NCBI GenBank assembly: GCA_038373885.1 | Contig: JAWZYV010012254.1 | Coordinates: 62,001-126,000 of the forward strand | Direction: 5' to 3' | DNA length: 64,000 nucleotides | Origin: Cheiracanthium punctorium | Taxonomy: Eukaryota; Arthropoda; Arachnida; Araneae; Cheiracanthiidae | Part shown: positions 46,954 to 57,644 of the stretch, piece after piece | Position numbering within the stretch: the first letter of the stretch is position 1 | How the letters are laid out: the number at the start of each line of letters is the position of its first letter | Program-made: the position numbers and the translations under genes | The notes under the pieces: model-generated | What the model saw: the letters and a program-made list of their open reading frames with translations, nothing else | Told to the model about the DNA's origin: nothing | Databases searched by the model: none

Positions 46954-47564
46954 GTTACCGGCAAAGTATGATACGCCAGCATTCTATAGATTGCAGAGGT
47001 CTAGGCAATGTATGTAATGTTGGACGTTTTTCAGGCTAAGTATGAAATATGAATATTATTACAAACTTTAACTAGGCATTGTATATAACACCTAGGAATT
47101 TCATAGAATGACAAATGCTATTTAGGCAAAGTATGAAAAAGTATCCTGATAAGGTTATTATATAAATGAATTCCTCAAACATACACATGATATTCTGAAA
47201 AATAATGAACGTGTCCTTAAAAAAAATTCAAAATAAATAAGAAAAGTGAAGTTGCACAAAACAATTAGGTCTTTCTATTAAGGGAAATACACTTTTAATA
47301 TAAAATATAAAAAATAACCTACTTGTTGCAACATAGTAAGCTTGAATGACATTATTTGAATTACATTTCATTACATTTTTCATACATTTCACCTACAATC
47401 GAAGATGTATGTCATAATTTGCGGGTTTCTCATTTGGCATTCTATAGAATGCCTGGGAAATGTTTGAAACATGACTAGTTTCATGCATTGCTGGCTAGTA
47501 TCAAGCATTATATACAATGTCTAGGCATTCTATAGAATGCCGGATTTCAAACTTTGCCGGTAAC
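46954..47564. mobile_element. TIR element built from palindromic modules
   Basis: Ends are GTTACCGGCAAAGTATGATA and the complement of GTTACCGGCAAAGTTTGAAA. The exact 18-bp palindrome GGCATTCTATAGAATGCC occurs twice in the right arm (about 47436-47453 and 47524-47541), and a one-sided version (CAGCATTCTATAGATTGC) in the left arm. Related modules alternate with it: GGCAATGTATGTAATG, GGCATTGTATATAAC, GGCAAAGTATGA, and AGCATTATATACAATG. The arms span about 190 bp on the left and 130 bp on the right. About 610 bp, with no ORF. Superfamily unknown. Confidence 0.72.
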
Positions 47565-47571
47565 AAATGTA

Positions 47572-48010
47572 CAGGATGACATACACGATAGTTCAAATTA
47601 ATGTTGACTAACTTCAAAGAGGAGTAGGTTACTTAAAGAAGAATCAGAATCCCATAGTAATTTGGGTGTGACAAACGTCGTCTTCATGCACCTGCTAATA
47701 ATCACTTTGGAAAACGCTTATCTAAATTCTTAATTTGATTTGATAAAGATGATATCATCCATAGCAATATCACTAACAATATCATCCATAAATTTAAAAT
47801 GAACTTCTAAACCATGAATTTTAATCGAATTAATATTGCCAGAAGTCAAGTAGTTCATCGCGAACCATTGTCGTAAAATTTCTAATTACTTCAGTACTTT
47901 TTCCAAAGTGTACACCATATTTGAGATCCAACATTGCTTTGCTATTCTGATGTGTCTTTGAGTAACTTAATCCTATCTGAAGTTTGTAAAAGTTAATTTG
48001 AATCGCCCTG
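47572..48010. mobile_element. TA-flanked TIR element
   Basis: Left CAGGATGACATACACGATAG and right the complement of CAGGGCGATTCAAATTAAC. The arms pair for about 90 bp when aligned from TTCAAATTAA (GAGGAGTAGGTTACTTAAAG against ATAGGATTAAGTTACTCAAA). TA lies on both sides. It starts only 7 bp after the previous element. Member of the family at 26094 and 45623. Non-coding, 439 bp. Confidence 0.72.
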
Positions 48011-48012
48011 TA

Positions 48013-50721
48013 TATTCCACAATTTTATGCAATTAATCATGTGCCAAAAATTGATGCATAAAATACTTATATTTATTTCCCAATACAAATATCTGAAACC
48101 GTTGGCGGATCTGCTTGTCTAAAAGCTGTAATATGCTGTATTCTTTTTTTTAGAATTTCCCACAGTTTAAGTATTATATTTCTGATCTCTTCTTCTCTAC
48201 TGGCAATTCAAATACTGGAGACATTTTTTCATTTGAAAGTTAAAATATTATAAATAAAAAAATAAATTGAAAACATTTATTTGTGAGTTTAGTATAAACT
48301 CTCAGTGAAATAACGTTTTTCTTTACAAAGTTATTTCTGAAAGCATCATGTTGCTGTTCATAAGTGTATAAATTTATGCTCGTTCGAAAAAAAACAAAGT
48401 GAAATGTTGGAATTTGATACATTTTAAATATTTCATATTACTTGCATTGCAACAGAAAACCGATATCTAAAAAATCTCTCTGTTTACAAAATAAAGTAAA
48501 ATCTAAAAAGATCCTTTGTTTTTTTCTTATTTATAATCAAATTTTTATTCAGATGATCACTCGTTTTCAAGTTAAAAAGGAAGTGGTTTTCTTCTTTAAT
48601 GTTGTTCTTTATAAATGACATACTATATATTAAATTTAACCAAAGAGAGTGAAATAAACGCCCACGCAAGTATAGTCTTTTTTTTTACACATTGATTTTA
48701 GAAATGCATGCCGCGCTTTGGTAATAATCATAATTATTTTTTTCTATGAACAATAAATTTTCGAATTAAGTTTTTGTTAATAGAATATTGAAAAATTTGG
48801 AATACGGTTTCAAATAAATAACAGTTCTAATTATAAAGATTTAAAATAAATGACATTAATTTAACTTCTAATTTTCCCCATCGTTTGAAAATTCGTCCTT
48901 TCAGTCATTCATTTTTGAATTATAATTACTAATGCACAAAAATGAGCTTTGTAAATATTGGGATTGATAAATAAAGAAAGTATGGCAGCCACTAAAAATA
49001 TATTTTTGCTCCTCACCATTTTAGTAATTTGCTTTATTACTCAATGTGTGTAAAGAAAGGACATTTTAGCTAATAAAACAATTAATGAACAGTAGTACTT
49101 ACTCAATGTATACACCAAATATATTGATATGCATGAAAATTGAAGACGTATTTTATAAATATCTGCAGAAAATTAATTGTTCATAATAATAAATTTTAAA
49201 GAATTTATTTTGTGTCGTTGTTACTGATAATATTAAAAGTTTCACTTAATATTTTAAACATTTTACTTGATAAGAAAATCAACACTCAAAAAACTGGTGT
49301 TAAAAGATAAAATAAATAAAAACTGTGTTCCCTCTGCTCGGAAGGGCTTGTCTGACGAATACCGAACGAATTTTCGGTCGAAACGATCGTTACGCCTTGA
49401 TATAACCTTTTATGTGTGTTTTTTTCACAAAGTTTTTATTTATTTTATTTTACTTCATAATCATGGTTCTTGTTGTACTGTAACCAATAGGATAAACTGC
49501 AAGCACCCTAACGAAAATACTGACTGATCATAACTGATTCATTCATTTTTTTCTGAAACTTTGTGTCTTATACATGTTGTGTAATTAAGTTTTAATTTGT
49601 TGGTTTTAAACCAATGTAATTTAAAATATATGTCATGTGTTAAATTTTATATTTTATGAACAATTTATATATTAGTAATATTTTGTAACTTTTCTCATAC
49701 TTTTACATTTATATCATGCTAACTAGGAATTGAAACTAAAAAAGGACTTTTCTAAATAGTGTCTTAATGCATACTATTGCGTAACTGCAACTGAAATTGC
49801 CTGTGTATCTAAACCTGTAGTAATAAATAAATAAAAAAAAACTTCGTATTAAAACACTATTTATCTGCCATTAAAATCCTGAGTCCTTAAAACTTCACTA
49901 AATTATTCAACATGGACCATGCATCAAGTTTGAGTATTTTCATTTTCAAATTAAGGCTTTTCACACTTTCGTTTATATCACGCGAAGGCTTATAAAATAA
50001 ATTGCTCTTTATCATGCACGCCCCGTTATCACAATATATACCGCTTTTCCAAATAAATTAATCAACCTCGTTGAGCATTAAACTCAAAGACTGCCTATGT
50101 TTTCTAATACGGAATATATTATTTGCTTACTTTCAATGGATTTATGCCCATATTTATCAGCTGATTTACAATTTCGAAGATTTATGTTGAAAAAAAAAAT
50201 ATCTTTTTCAATGCAGCTTTGTTGAAACAATGTTTGACAAATGTACCCTGTTTTAATTAATGTTTAAATTTTTAAAAATAACTTTATTTATAAAGCGAAA
50301 ACTATTTTCCCTGTGTGTTCCATATATAAATAAAAATTTTTTAGCGCAATTGGCTTAAATGCTCCACCACTACTTCAAAATATCTGAAAATACCTGGGCT
50401 TTTTTATGAATCTGCAAATACCCCCTTAATTTCTATTTTTTTCAATCTTAAGCTCACGAATTTGTGTAACAGATGAGTAAAAAATAATAGGTTACCTCAA
50501 AAAAAAAAAAAACTGATAATCAAACAAATTCGAAATTTTTCAATTTTATTCATTTTAACCCTTTCTTGGGACATTTATTTATTTAATTTCTTCCGTTTTC
50601 TGGGGTTTTATTATCATATAAATAATCGTATGGAGAAATTAGTGACCGTATGGATAGCAAAGTAAAATGCATTTAAGAAAATGCATTTTAATTTGCCGAA
50701 TTATATTTTTACATTGCTAGT
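48013..50721. other. AT-rich unassigned stretch
   Basis: Small ORFs (48240-48669, 49267-49527) show no known motif. TTAACCCTTTCTTGGGAC near 50557 resembles a TTAA-CCC transposon end but has no partner. Short A-runs near 50190 and 50500. Confidence 0.42.
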
Positions 50722-50996
50722 AAAATCTGCCGTGGCTCCAATGTCCTCCGTGTTAAACGATAGCACTGAGGGTGTCGATTTCAGGTGTTGGTTGGTACGT
50801 CATCTGGAATATGTTGAAAATTGTTGAGATCAACAAGCAGAAGTCCAAACCCCTCGGGGGCAAAAGCTCCTATTTCCAGGGATGGAACATTAGTATATCC
50901 CTGGACACGAGAACAACAACAGTAACTACATATGTTTACATTTCAATTCTAGGGGTGTGAAGTATCTCCAGTAGTTTTTTTTTTTTTTTTTTTTTT
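50722..50996 (+). mobile_element. SINE 3' portion followed by poly-T
   Basis: AAAATCTGCCGTGGCTCC, ATGTCCTCCGTG, CACTGAGGGTGTCGATTTCA and GTCATCTGGAA align in order with the minus strand of 43053-43434. The 5' tRNA head is absent, so it is 5' truncated. It runs into an unbroken T-run at 50975-50996. Confidence 0.58.
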
Positions 50997-51108
50997 CGTC
51001 AGGTAGTTAATGTATGTCCATGCGTCTACAAATATCACGTTATTCTTTCAATTCTTCTGATGCTAGGATGATGTAGAACTGTTGATAAGTACAAACATAA
51101 TATCAAAA

Positions 51109-51240
51109 GTACAGCTGCGAAAAAAAAAGGCCCACTTGCTCTTTATTTCGCCATCGTTCGTCGTATAGCAAAGATATATATACCATTCGTTTGCAAATAA
51201 CGCATACTTTAATTTACTATTAATTTAATTTGAATAAGGG
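51109..51240 (+). repeat. Unclassified repeat starting GTACAGCTGCG, copy 1
   Basis: GTACAGCTGCGAAAAAAAAG, GCCCACTTG, CATCGTTCGTCGTATAGCAA, CTTTAATTTACTAT and AAGGGGCC align in order with 63863-64000. The start is sharp in both copies; the end is not determined because the second copy runs off the window. No inverted partner end found. Confidence 0.62.
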
Positions 51241-52250
51241 GCCGTCTTAATATTTAATTCTGCATCATCTTCGTTTTTCTCAATGGCAACCCCATATTTT
51301 GACTTTATTAAACGAAAGAAAACCTTCAAATTACCCTCAGTATAAATTTTCACCAATTTTGTACGATAATTTCCGGAGATATAGCGAATTCATTTTTGCG
51401 CGTTTTTAAGGGACTTTCTGCAAATTGAAAAACGCTATTTGTAGGTTCCGAGCTTTTCGTCTTTCATTTATTTCGCTCGCGAGAATTAAAAGAAATTAAT
51501 ATTATTTTCAAGGAAAATATTGTTCCCAACTCTCTTAAGGTTTTTTGTACTGAGAATATCAAGGGTAGAATAGAATATTTAGTCTGTGGTCCAAATGACC
51601 CGTGAGTTCATAACTTCCTTGGTTCGTACACATGATTTAAGGGAAAAATGCAAAATGACTGCTAAGGATTTTGAAAATCTTTGTAATTTTGAAATTGTTA
51701 TTCAGTGTTTCCCTTGATGTTTCTCTTAGACAGCTGAAATGTTGGCAGGAGTTAGAGGCTGCTCCCTGCTCTTCTGACTACAAGCATGAATATTGCTCGA
51801 CTCAGCTATGGTCGAACTTAAAGAATGGTTTCATGACTGAAAATTTATTTGTTTGAATTTCATGTAAAAAACGCAATTACTTTTTTGCCGACCCAATACT
51901 ATCACTGTGTTTGTTATTTCACTTTCTTCATTTAATACTATCGCCTGCAATGTGCAATATTCTTAAGACTTTTGGCGGTATTTAATTTATAGTTAGATGA
52001 AATTTTTTTTTACACATTCTGTTTCCTGTATGCACATTCTGTTTCCTGTATGGTATTTGCTGCTGTTCCAGGAAAAACATAACCTAGTGAACATATTTTG
52101 AACTATTTTTTTTTTTTTTTCAAAATTCATGGAACACATCTTATGTATACATTTTATAGTAAATTCGGCAACGATATCTTCACCCATTTTAGATGATCCT
52201 GTTAATAGGGAGAGTTTAATAATAACCACCCTGACACAAGGATAAGTATA
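51241..52250. other. Unassigned stretch with a mariner-like terminus fragment
   Basis: At about 51867-51896 the minus strand reads TTGGGTCGGCAAAAAAGTAA, the typical terminus of mariner elements. No transposase or matching second end was seen. At 52012-52051 the 20-bp word ACACATTCTGTTTCCTGTAT is duplicated in tandem with one change. A T-run lies near 52110. Confidence 0.45.
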
Positions 52251-52252
52251 TA

Positions 52253-53195
52253 AAATGTGTCCGCTAAAGTCCGTTATCATTCCGATAATTTCTGAACAGC
52301 AAGAGCTATAGTCATAAAAATGGGGTCTAGGTAGGGTAAATTTTTCATTGCTAAGCAAGAAAACCACTTGCATCGCTACCTATCGTCTGAGTCGTCGCTA
52401 CCTGATATTATTCTGTATGTTTTTTATGATAGCAAAGTAGTCGTTATTTGTAGTTATGAACAACAATTACAAAGTTGCTCAGCATCACCAATTTATTAAG
52501 AAAAGACATCTTGAGCACATTAATGTTAAATATTGAAGGAGTAAAAGCATGTTATTGACGATTTTCACAGCGTGTCACCAGCCATATTGTGCCACTTGCA
52601 GCGAGAATCGTAAACTAGCGCCTAGATGCAGGGCCTTACCCAGAAAAAAAATTCGGTGAGGGTCCAAAAATTTCGGAGGAGGACCAAATGGTAAAAAAGG
52701 CTGAATTTTTCACTAAAAAGACTTCATCTCTTTTTATATTGTTAACAGAAGTTAACAAACTTTTAAATTTCGGAGAGGAGGACAGGACCCCTTTGATTTC
52801 GGCCTTGTCTACAAGTGCATTGTTGCTGAAAAACATTTTTAGCATAAAGTAGAAATGAGCTTAATGTCACGTAAATGCAGTTTTGAAAATTCGACCTAAC
52901 AATCGTGTATTATATATTCTATCCGTAGCATTAGTGTGCAAATTAGTGAGCATCATATAGAAATTAAGGTGTATTTTCTTACTAAAAAGTTGATCCTGAA
53001 CAACTTTGATTCTTTTCCCTATCGCGAATCGTTGAGATAAGATCTCTCATCCGAATTTACCCTCCAGGTGGCACTGTAAGCGTATTAATTGCGTAGTGGG
53101 TGGCAGCTTAACTATACCTAGACCCTACTTTTATAACTATTGTTCTTGCCGTTTTCAAATTATGGGGCTGACAACGGACTTTGACTGGCACACTG
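52253..53195. mobile_element. TA-flanked element with TIRs of about 80 bp
   Basis: The left AAATGTGTCCGCTAAAGTCC and the complement of the right, CAGTGTGCCAGTCAAAGTCC, pair. Pairing continues through GTCATAAAAATGGGGTCTAG / GTTATAAAAGTAGGGTCTAG. TA lies on both sides (52251-52252, 53196-53197). The interior holds a hAT-like MITE at 52629-52807. The 126-residue minus-strand ORF (51993-52373) crosses the left boundary and has no motif. Confidence 0.72.
52629..52807. mobile_element. hAT-like MITE, nested
   Basis: Ends CAGGGCCTTACCCAG and the complement of CAAGGCCGAAATC. The words GAGGGTCC...TTTCGGAGGAGGACC on the left pair with TTTCGGAGAGGAGGACAGGACCCC on the right only in part. The 8-bp flanks CCTAGATG / TCTACAAG match at 5 of 8. 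It resembles the 6507-6690 MITE in its ends. Confidence 0.48.
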
Positions 53196-53407
53196 TATGT
53201 GAAAAGCTCATGGTTGAAGCTCAAACCTGGGGCTCAAGCCTGATAGCTCAGGCCTGAAAAATCAGGGTTCATTTCTCAAGGTAATTGGGAATCTATATAA
53301 ATAAAATTAGAGTTTTGTCTGTACATTTCTTGGAATTCAAAAATTTTGCGATTTCTATCCGTTTCAAGCACCCGGGAATCCGATGCGACCCTCAAAAAAA
53401 AGTTTAT

Positions 53408-53471
53408 CTGTCTGTCATTCTGTCATTCTGTCGTTCTGTCGTTCTGTCCTTCTGTCGTTCTGTCATTCTGT
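53408..53471. repeat. (CTGTCRTT)n short tandem repeat
   Basis: About seven 8-bp units of CTGTCATT / CTGTCGTT / CTGTCCTT close to the Helitron 5' end. Confidence 0.9.
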
Positions 53472-53490
53472 GCGAGACGCTTTTTTTGTT

Positions 53491-54310
53491 TAAGCATCAC
53501 GTAAAAACGGCTGAAGCGAATGATATGAAATTGGGTGTCATGATAGGTGGTCACTCAACTTAAAACATAGGCGTCGAATTTTTAAAAAATATTGATTAGA
53601 TTTTCAGATTTTGCGAAAATCGTTTCAAACTGCGTTTATTTGTGTTTAAGCATCACGTAAAAACGACTGAATGGAATGATATGAAATTGGGTGTCATGAT
53701 AGGTAGTCACTCACCTTAAACTATAAACATCTAATTAAAAAAATGGATCAGATTTCGAGATTTTGCGAAAATCGTTTAAAACTGGGTGAATCTTTGTTCA
53801 AGCATTACGTAATAACGACTAAAGCGAATGATATGAAATTTGGTCACATGATAGATGGTAGCTCAACATAAACTACAGGTGTCAAATTTTTTAAACATTT
53901 TTATTAGATTTTGAGATTTTGTGAAAATTCTCTCAAACTACGCTTATATTTCTTCAAACATCACGTAATAACGACTAATACGAATGATACGAAATTTAGT
54001 GATATGATAGGTAGTTGCTAATCTTAATTTATAGGCGTTGAGAATTTTTTAAATATTTTCATTACATTTTGAGATTTTGTGAAAATAGTTTTAATATGCT
54101 GAAATTATGTTCCAGCATTACGAAATAAAGATTGCAGGGAATTAAACGAAATTCGGTGACATGATAGTTTGTCACTCAACTTAAATTCTGGCTTCCAATT
54201 TTTCAAAAATATTGATTAGATTTTGAGATTTTGCGAAAATTATTTCAATATGCGTAGATATTCGTTCGCGCATCACATAATTACGACTAAAGCGAATGAA
54301 ATGATATTAA
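53491..54310 (+). repeat. Six tandem repeats of about 155 bp inside the Helitron
   Basis: The word TAAGCATCACGTAAAAACG or a variant starts units at 53491, 53647, 53798, 53954, 54111 and 54266 (spacings 156, 151, 156, 157, 155). Within each unit AAYGATATGAAATT, ATGATAGGTRGTCACTCA and TTTTGAGATTTTGYGAAAAT follow in the same order. Divergence between units is substantial and the first two are most alike. Confidence 0.88.
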
Positions 54311-54871
54311 TTAGTTACTCTCTAACCTGTAATATTTAAACAATACATAAAAATTATAACTTCGCTTTCTTTACTTTGGCAACATACTACATTCATTCTG
54401 TGTACTCCTACAATGCTGACGAAAGTTCTTGCTTTTTGGAAATTTTCATTCACTAACCCGTCAAGGACGGGTACTTCAGCTAGTACACAACAGTTATAAT
54501 GCACGATAAATCAATATTTGTTTCAGGAACAATAGATCTTTATGAGAAGTAACCATAAATGTTTAACTGATTAAAATTTTTATTTGTCGAACTTAAGCAT
54601 TTTATGGGAGTCTTAAATATGAATCAAGAAAGAATGAGGAATGGTTGAATGTCTTTGAAAAGCACTGTAAAAATGCTGAAATCGGTTTTAATATTGTGAA
54701 TTACATAGGCCACTAAATAATTAAGTGCATTTGCGTGCATGTAATATTTTACGTATGAGGTGCATGTAATCCACACATGTAGCTCGATATTTCTTCCGAT
54801 GACTTTCTCTCATAGATGAGCCGGAGTATAAAAAATGTATGAGAATGCTTCATTCAAATGTCTCCTGTAGG

Positions 54872-55035
54872 CAAGGGCGTAGCCAAGGGGGGTTAGGGGG
54901 TCATAACCCCCCCATGAGAAAATTTTTGCTATACAAATTGTATATTCTTCACTCCTTTATCACACACACGTATGCATATATGTGAGTTGCAGTAGTCGTA
55001 ACCCCCCCCATGAAAAATTTCTGGCTACGCCCCTG
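54872..55035. mobile_element. hAT-like MITE with perfect 8-bp target duplication
   Basis: 164 bp with ends CAAGGGCGTAGCCA and the complement of CAGGGGCGTAGCCA (13 of 14). CCTGTAGG is exactly duplicated at 54864-54871 and 55036-55043. Both arms carry TAACCCCCCCATGA-like words, so the element can fold on itself. The ORF starting at 54982 is a by-product. Confidence 0.88.
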
Positions 55036-55043
55036 CCTGTAGG

Positions 55044-55550
55044 TCATCTGTATCCATTTCATGAATATTTCTTTCTGAATAATTTAGTATTCATACAAAT
55101 ATCATCATATTATTTGTTATCTAGTAGTTTAACAGAACTTCCTGCAGAAATTGAAAATGTCTTTGATTCTATTATGACTTGACTGTCTGAACAGTTTTCG
55201 ATATCCATCTCAGTTATTCTGTTTGCATGTCTGACGTGCTAACGAAGTCACCTTAATGGTCGATCAGAGATGGTATCACTAAATATTTCTTATTTAGTGC
55301 GATGAAAGAGCCTTGCTTAGAGAAGAGTGTGGCTGAATGGAACGCGGGATGAATGGGAAAGCAACAGAATTTTTATGTTTTGCACATTGGTTATTTGATA
55401 TTTCGTACGATAAATCACAGCACATGGCTTATTTATTTCATGTAGTTTGAGAAATGCATCCTCCATAGAAAGAGAGAAAAAAATCCAAAATGGGTCTTTT
55501 AGCAACGAAAATGAGTTTTTAATGCTTAAATGAAGCAATAATTAAAAAAT
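55044..55550. other. AT-rich unassigned stretch
   Basis: No supported feature. The minus-strand ORF at 55317-55538 has no recognised motif. Confidence 0.42.
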
Positions 55551-55857
55551 TTAATATTTGCTTATAGTTTAATACACTGTGAACTATAAACTTATATTTA
55601 ATTTCCTAATTACTGCTTAGCGTTCTCTAACAATGTTTATGATATTTAGTTAGAACAATTTTGCACTAAACCTGTATTTTGTTTCTCAATATTTTCTCAA
55701 TACCTTTTAATATTTGCTTATAGTTTAGTATACTCTTAACTATAAGCTTATATTTAATTTCTTAATTACTACTTAGCGTACACATAATCTCTTACAGTAT
55801 TTATGATATTTAGTTAGAACAATTTTGCACTAAACCTGTCTTTTGTTTCATGTAACA
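55551..55857. repeat. Tandem duplication, two units of about 155 bp
   Basis: TTAATATTTGCTTATAGTTT starts units at 55551 and 55707. Both continue through ACTATAA, TTATATTTAATTTC, TTAGCG, GATATTTAGTTAGAACAATT and TTGCACTAAACCTGT. The units differ by scattered changes. Non-coding. Confidence 0.9.
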
Positions 55858-57636
55858 AAGTGGTGTTTGGGATAAATGAGACATTTTTAATGGAATGAAT
55901 GTGGCATGCTCCGTTAATCACCATTGTTTACCAATTTAAAACTTTGTTTAAAAATAATATGATAATAATGGTATTAAGAAAATTAAGAAAAATGTTATAC
56001 ATTTTGAATATTCTATAACACAGGTCAACACGATTTTTGGGTCTGACTTCTACATGTTAAATTTTAGTTTCTCCTACGCCAAAACTAAGTAAAATATTTT
56101 TTTTAATGAAAGTTTGCTTTTGTAGAAATTAAAGCAATTTTTCAATTTTTTGGCAAAAATCAATGATTTATATATATATATTTATAATTCCTTTCTAAAT
56201 TATGATCAGAAGAGCTTTTGCTCGATATAAAAGTCTTTTTTATTTAAGATTTGTGATAAACAATAACATATGAATGTAAAATAAGAAATTAATGTCTTAA
56301 AGTGAATATGTTTCGTATTTCTTTTATGTTCGTATGAGCAAATAATAATACAAACAAATAATAATATTACAAATAATATTACAAATAATACTACAAGCAA
56401 TACGACAGAGTTACAAATAATAATACAGTTTACTTTCGGGTTAATCAAAGTGCTGCCATCGTTTGTTCATGAAATAAGTTAAAATATACTTATCGACGTA
56501 AATCAGACAAAAGCAAACTTTAAGAACTAAAAATGAAAATGTAAGTGTTTTTCAAAGTCTAGAATCAGAATTTGAGCATGAGAACAGCCCCCCCCCCAAT
56601 TTTTTTTTTGTTATTGACCGGTGTAATCAGTACCGCAGAATTATGTTATATATAATAATAAAAGTAACATGTAAAAGTGAAATGAGAAAAAGAAACACAT
56701 TTTCGCGTACCGTATCGAGCACTTTCCGCTACATATATTTCTTTATTCTTAGCACTTGGCTGCTTTCAGCCAATTTCGAAGTATCCTGTGCCACTCTTCG
56801 TTAATATGCGCATGCGTAAAGTTGCCCACCTCCTCTTCCTAGATTAAAATTTTGATTCTCACTGTTTGATAACGGTGGAGCCTGCTTTTTATAGTTTGCC
56901 AATTCTCTAATATTTTCAGAGTCTATTGCGTTGGCTCAAAATAGAAGTATTTTGTGTCAGACATTGATAATCGGTTATGGCTATGAATTATCAACCATAT
57001 GAAGTTATGAAAGAGATGCAATCGAAATTTATGCTAGAATGACTATATGCAACTGACTATTGAAGAATACTTACGATCAATATTGCAAATATTAACATGG
57101 CCAATGTTATACTTTAAAACATGCAAACTTTCAAAATTATCCTCACTCTCCACCAGTTCTTATAGAATACCTAACACGTTTTTTAGCAAGATTTTATGCA
57201 ACTTTTTTAGCAACGTTAAATACGTTACATGTGCTATAAAAAGTTAACTTTTCTCTTAATGTGTGGCTTTAAATTGTTCATTATTCTAACTTTCACATGA
57301 CAGTGACTCTAAACAAGTTTCAATTATTCCATCCTTTCTCTGTATAGAATATTTTGTGCAGGAGGTTAGTTGAATATACTATTGGAATTCACATTTATTT
57401 TTCTTTTAAATGCGCCGAGAAAAATAGGTCGTGGAGTTTTTTTTATTTGATTTTTTTTTGAAATTTGAAACATTTGAATTTTTTTTCTGAAATTTATCCG
57501 AATTTAATAAAGTAAAAAGACTAATGTATAATTTAAAATGGGAAAAATCGATCAAATTTTACGTAAAAAAAAGGTATACACACACTTTCGCGACTTTTAT
57601 TGAATTAAACAGTACATTATAAGAAGCGAACGTTCA
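55858..57636. other. AT-rich unassigned stretch
   Basis: Contains an ACAAATAATA-rich stretch (56340-56430) and a poly-C/poly-T junction (56588-56610). No gene supported. Confidence 0.45.
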
Positions 57637-57644
57637 CTGTTTAA

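Larger units (their letters stand above)
53292..54483 (+). mobile_element. Non-autonomous Helitron
   Basis: Starts TCTATATAAATAAAATTAGA after an A. Ends with a perfect 7-bp-stem hairpin ACCCGTCAAGGACGGGT (54456-54472), then ACTTCAG, CTAG (54480-54483) and T. This matches the TC / hairpin / CTRR / A-T insertion rules. 1192 bp, no Rep-helicase gene. The interior consists largely of a (CTGTCRTT)n run and about 155-bp repeats. The 92-residue ORF at 53285-53563 starts outside the element and reads through the microsatellite, so it is not a gene. Opposite orientation to, and distinct from, the Helitron pair at 4481-9459. Confidence 0.86.

Noticed and set aside
50557..50580. Second TTAA-CCC transposon start
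   Set aside because: The word TTAACCCTTTCTTGGGAC resembles an end, but no inverted partner or homologous copy was found.
51993..52373. 126-residue minus-strand ORF
   Set aside because: Crosses the boundary of a TA-flanked transposon and has no motif.
53285..53563. 92-residue ORF
   Set aside because: Begins outside the Helitron and reads through its 8-bp microsatellite and first internal repeat.
53491..54310. CRISPR-like array
   Set aside because: Repeats are about 155 bp, diverged and contiguous without spacers, and lie inside Helitron ends.
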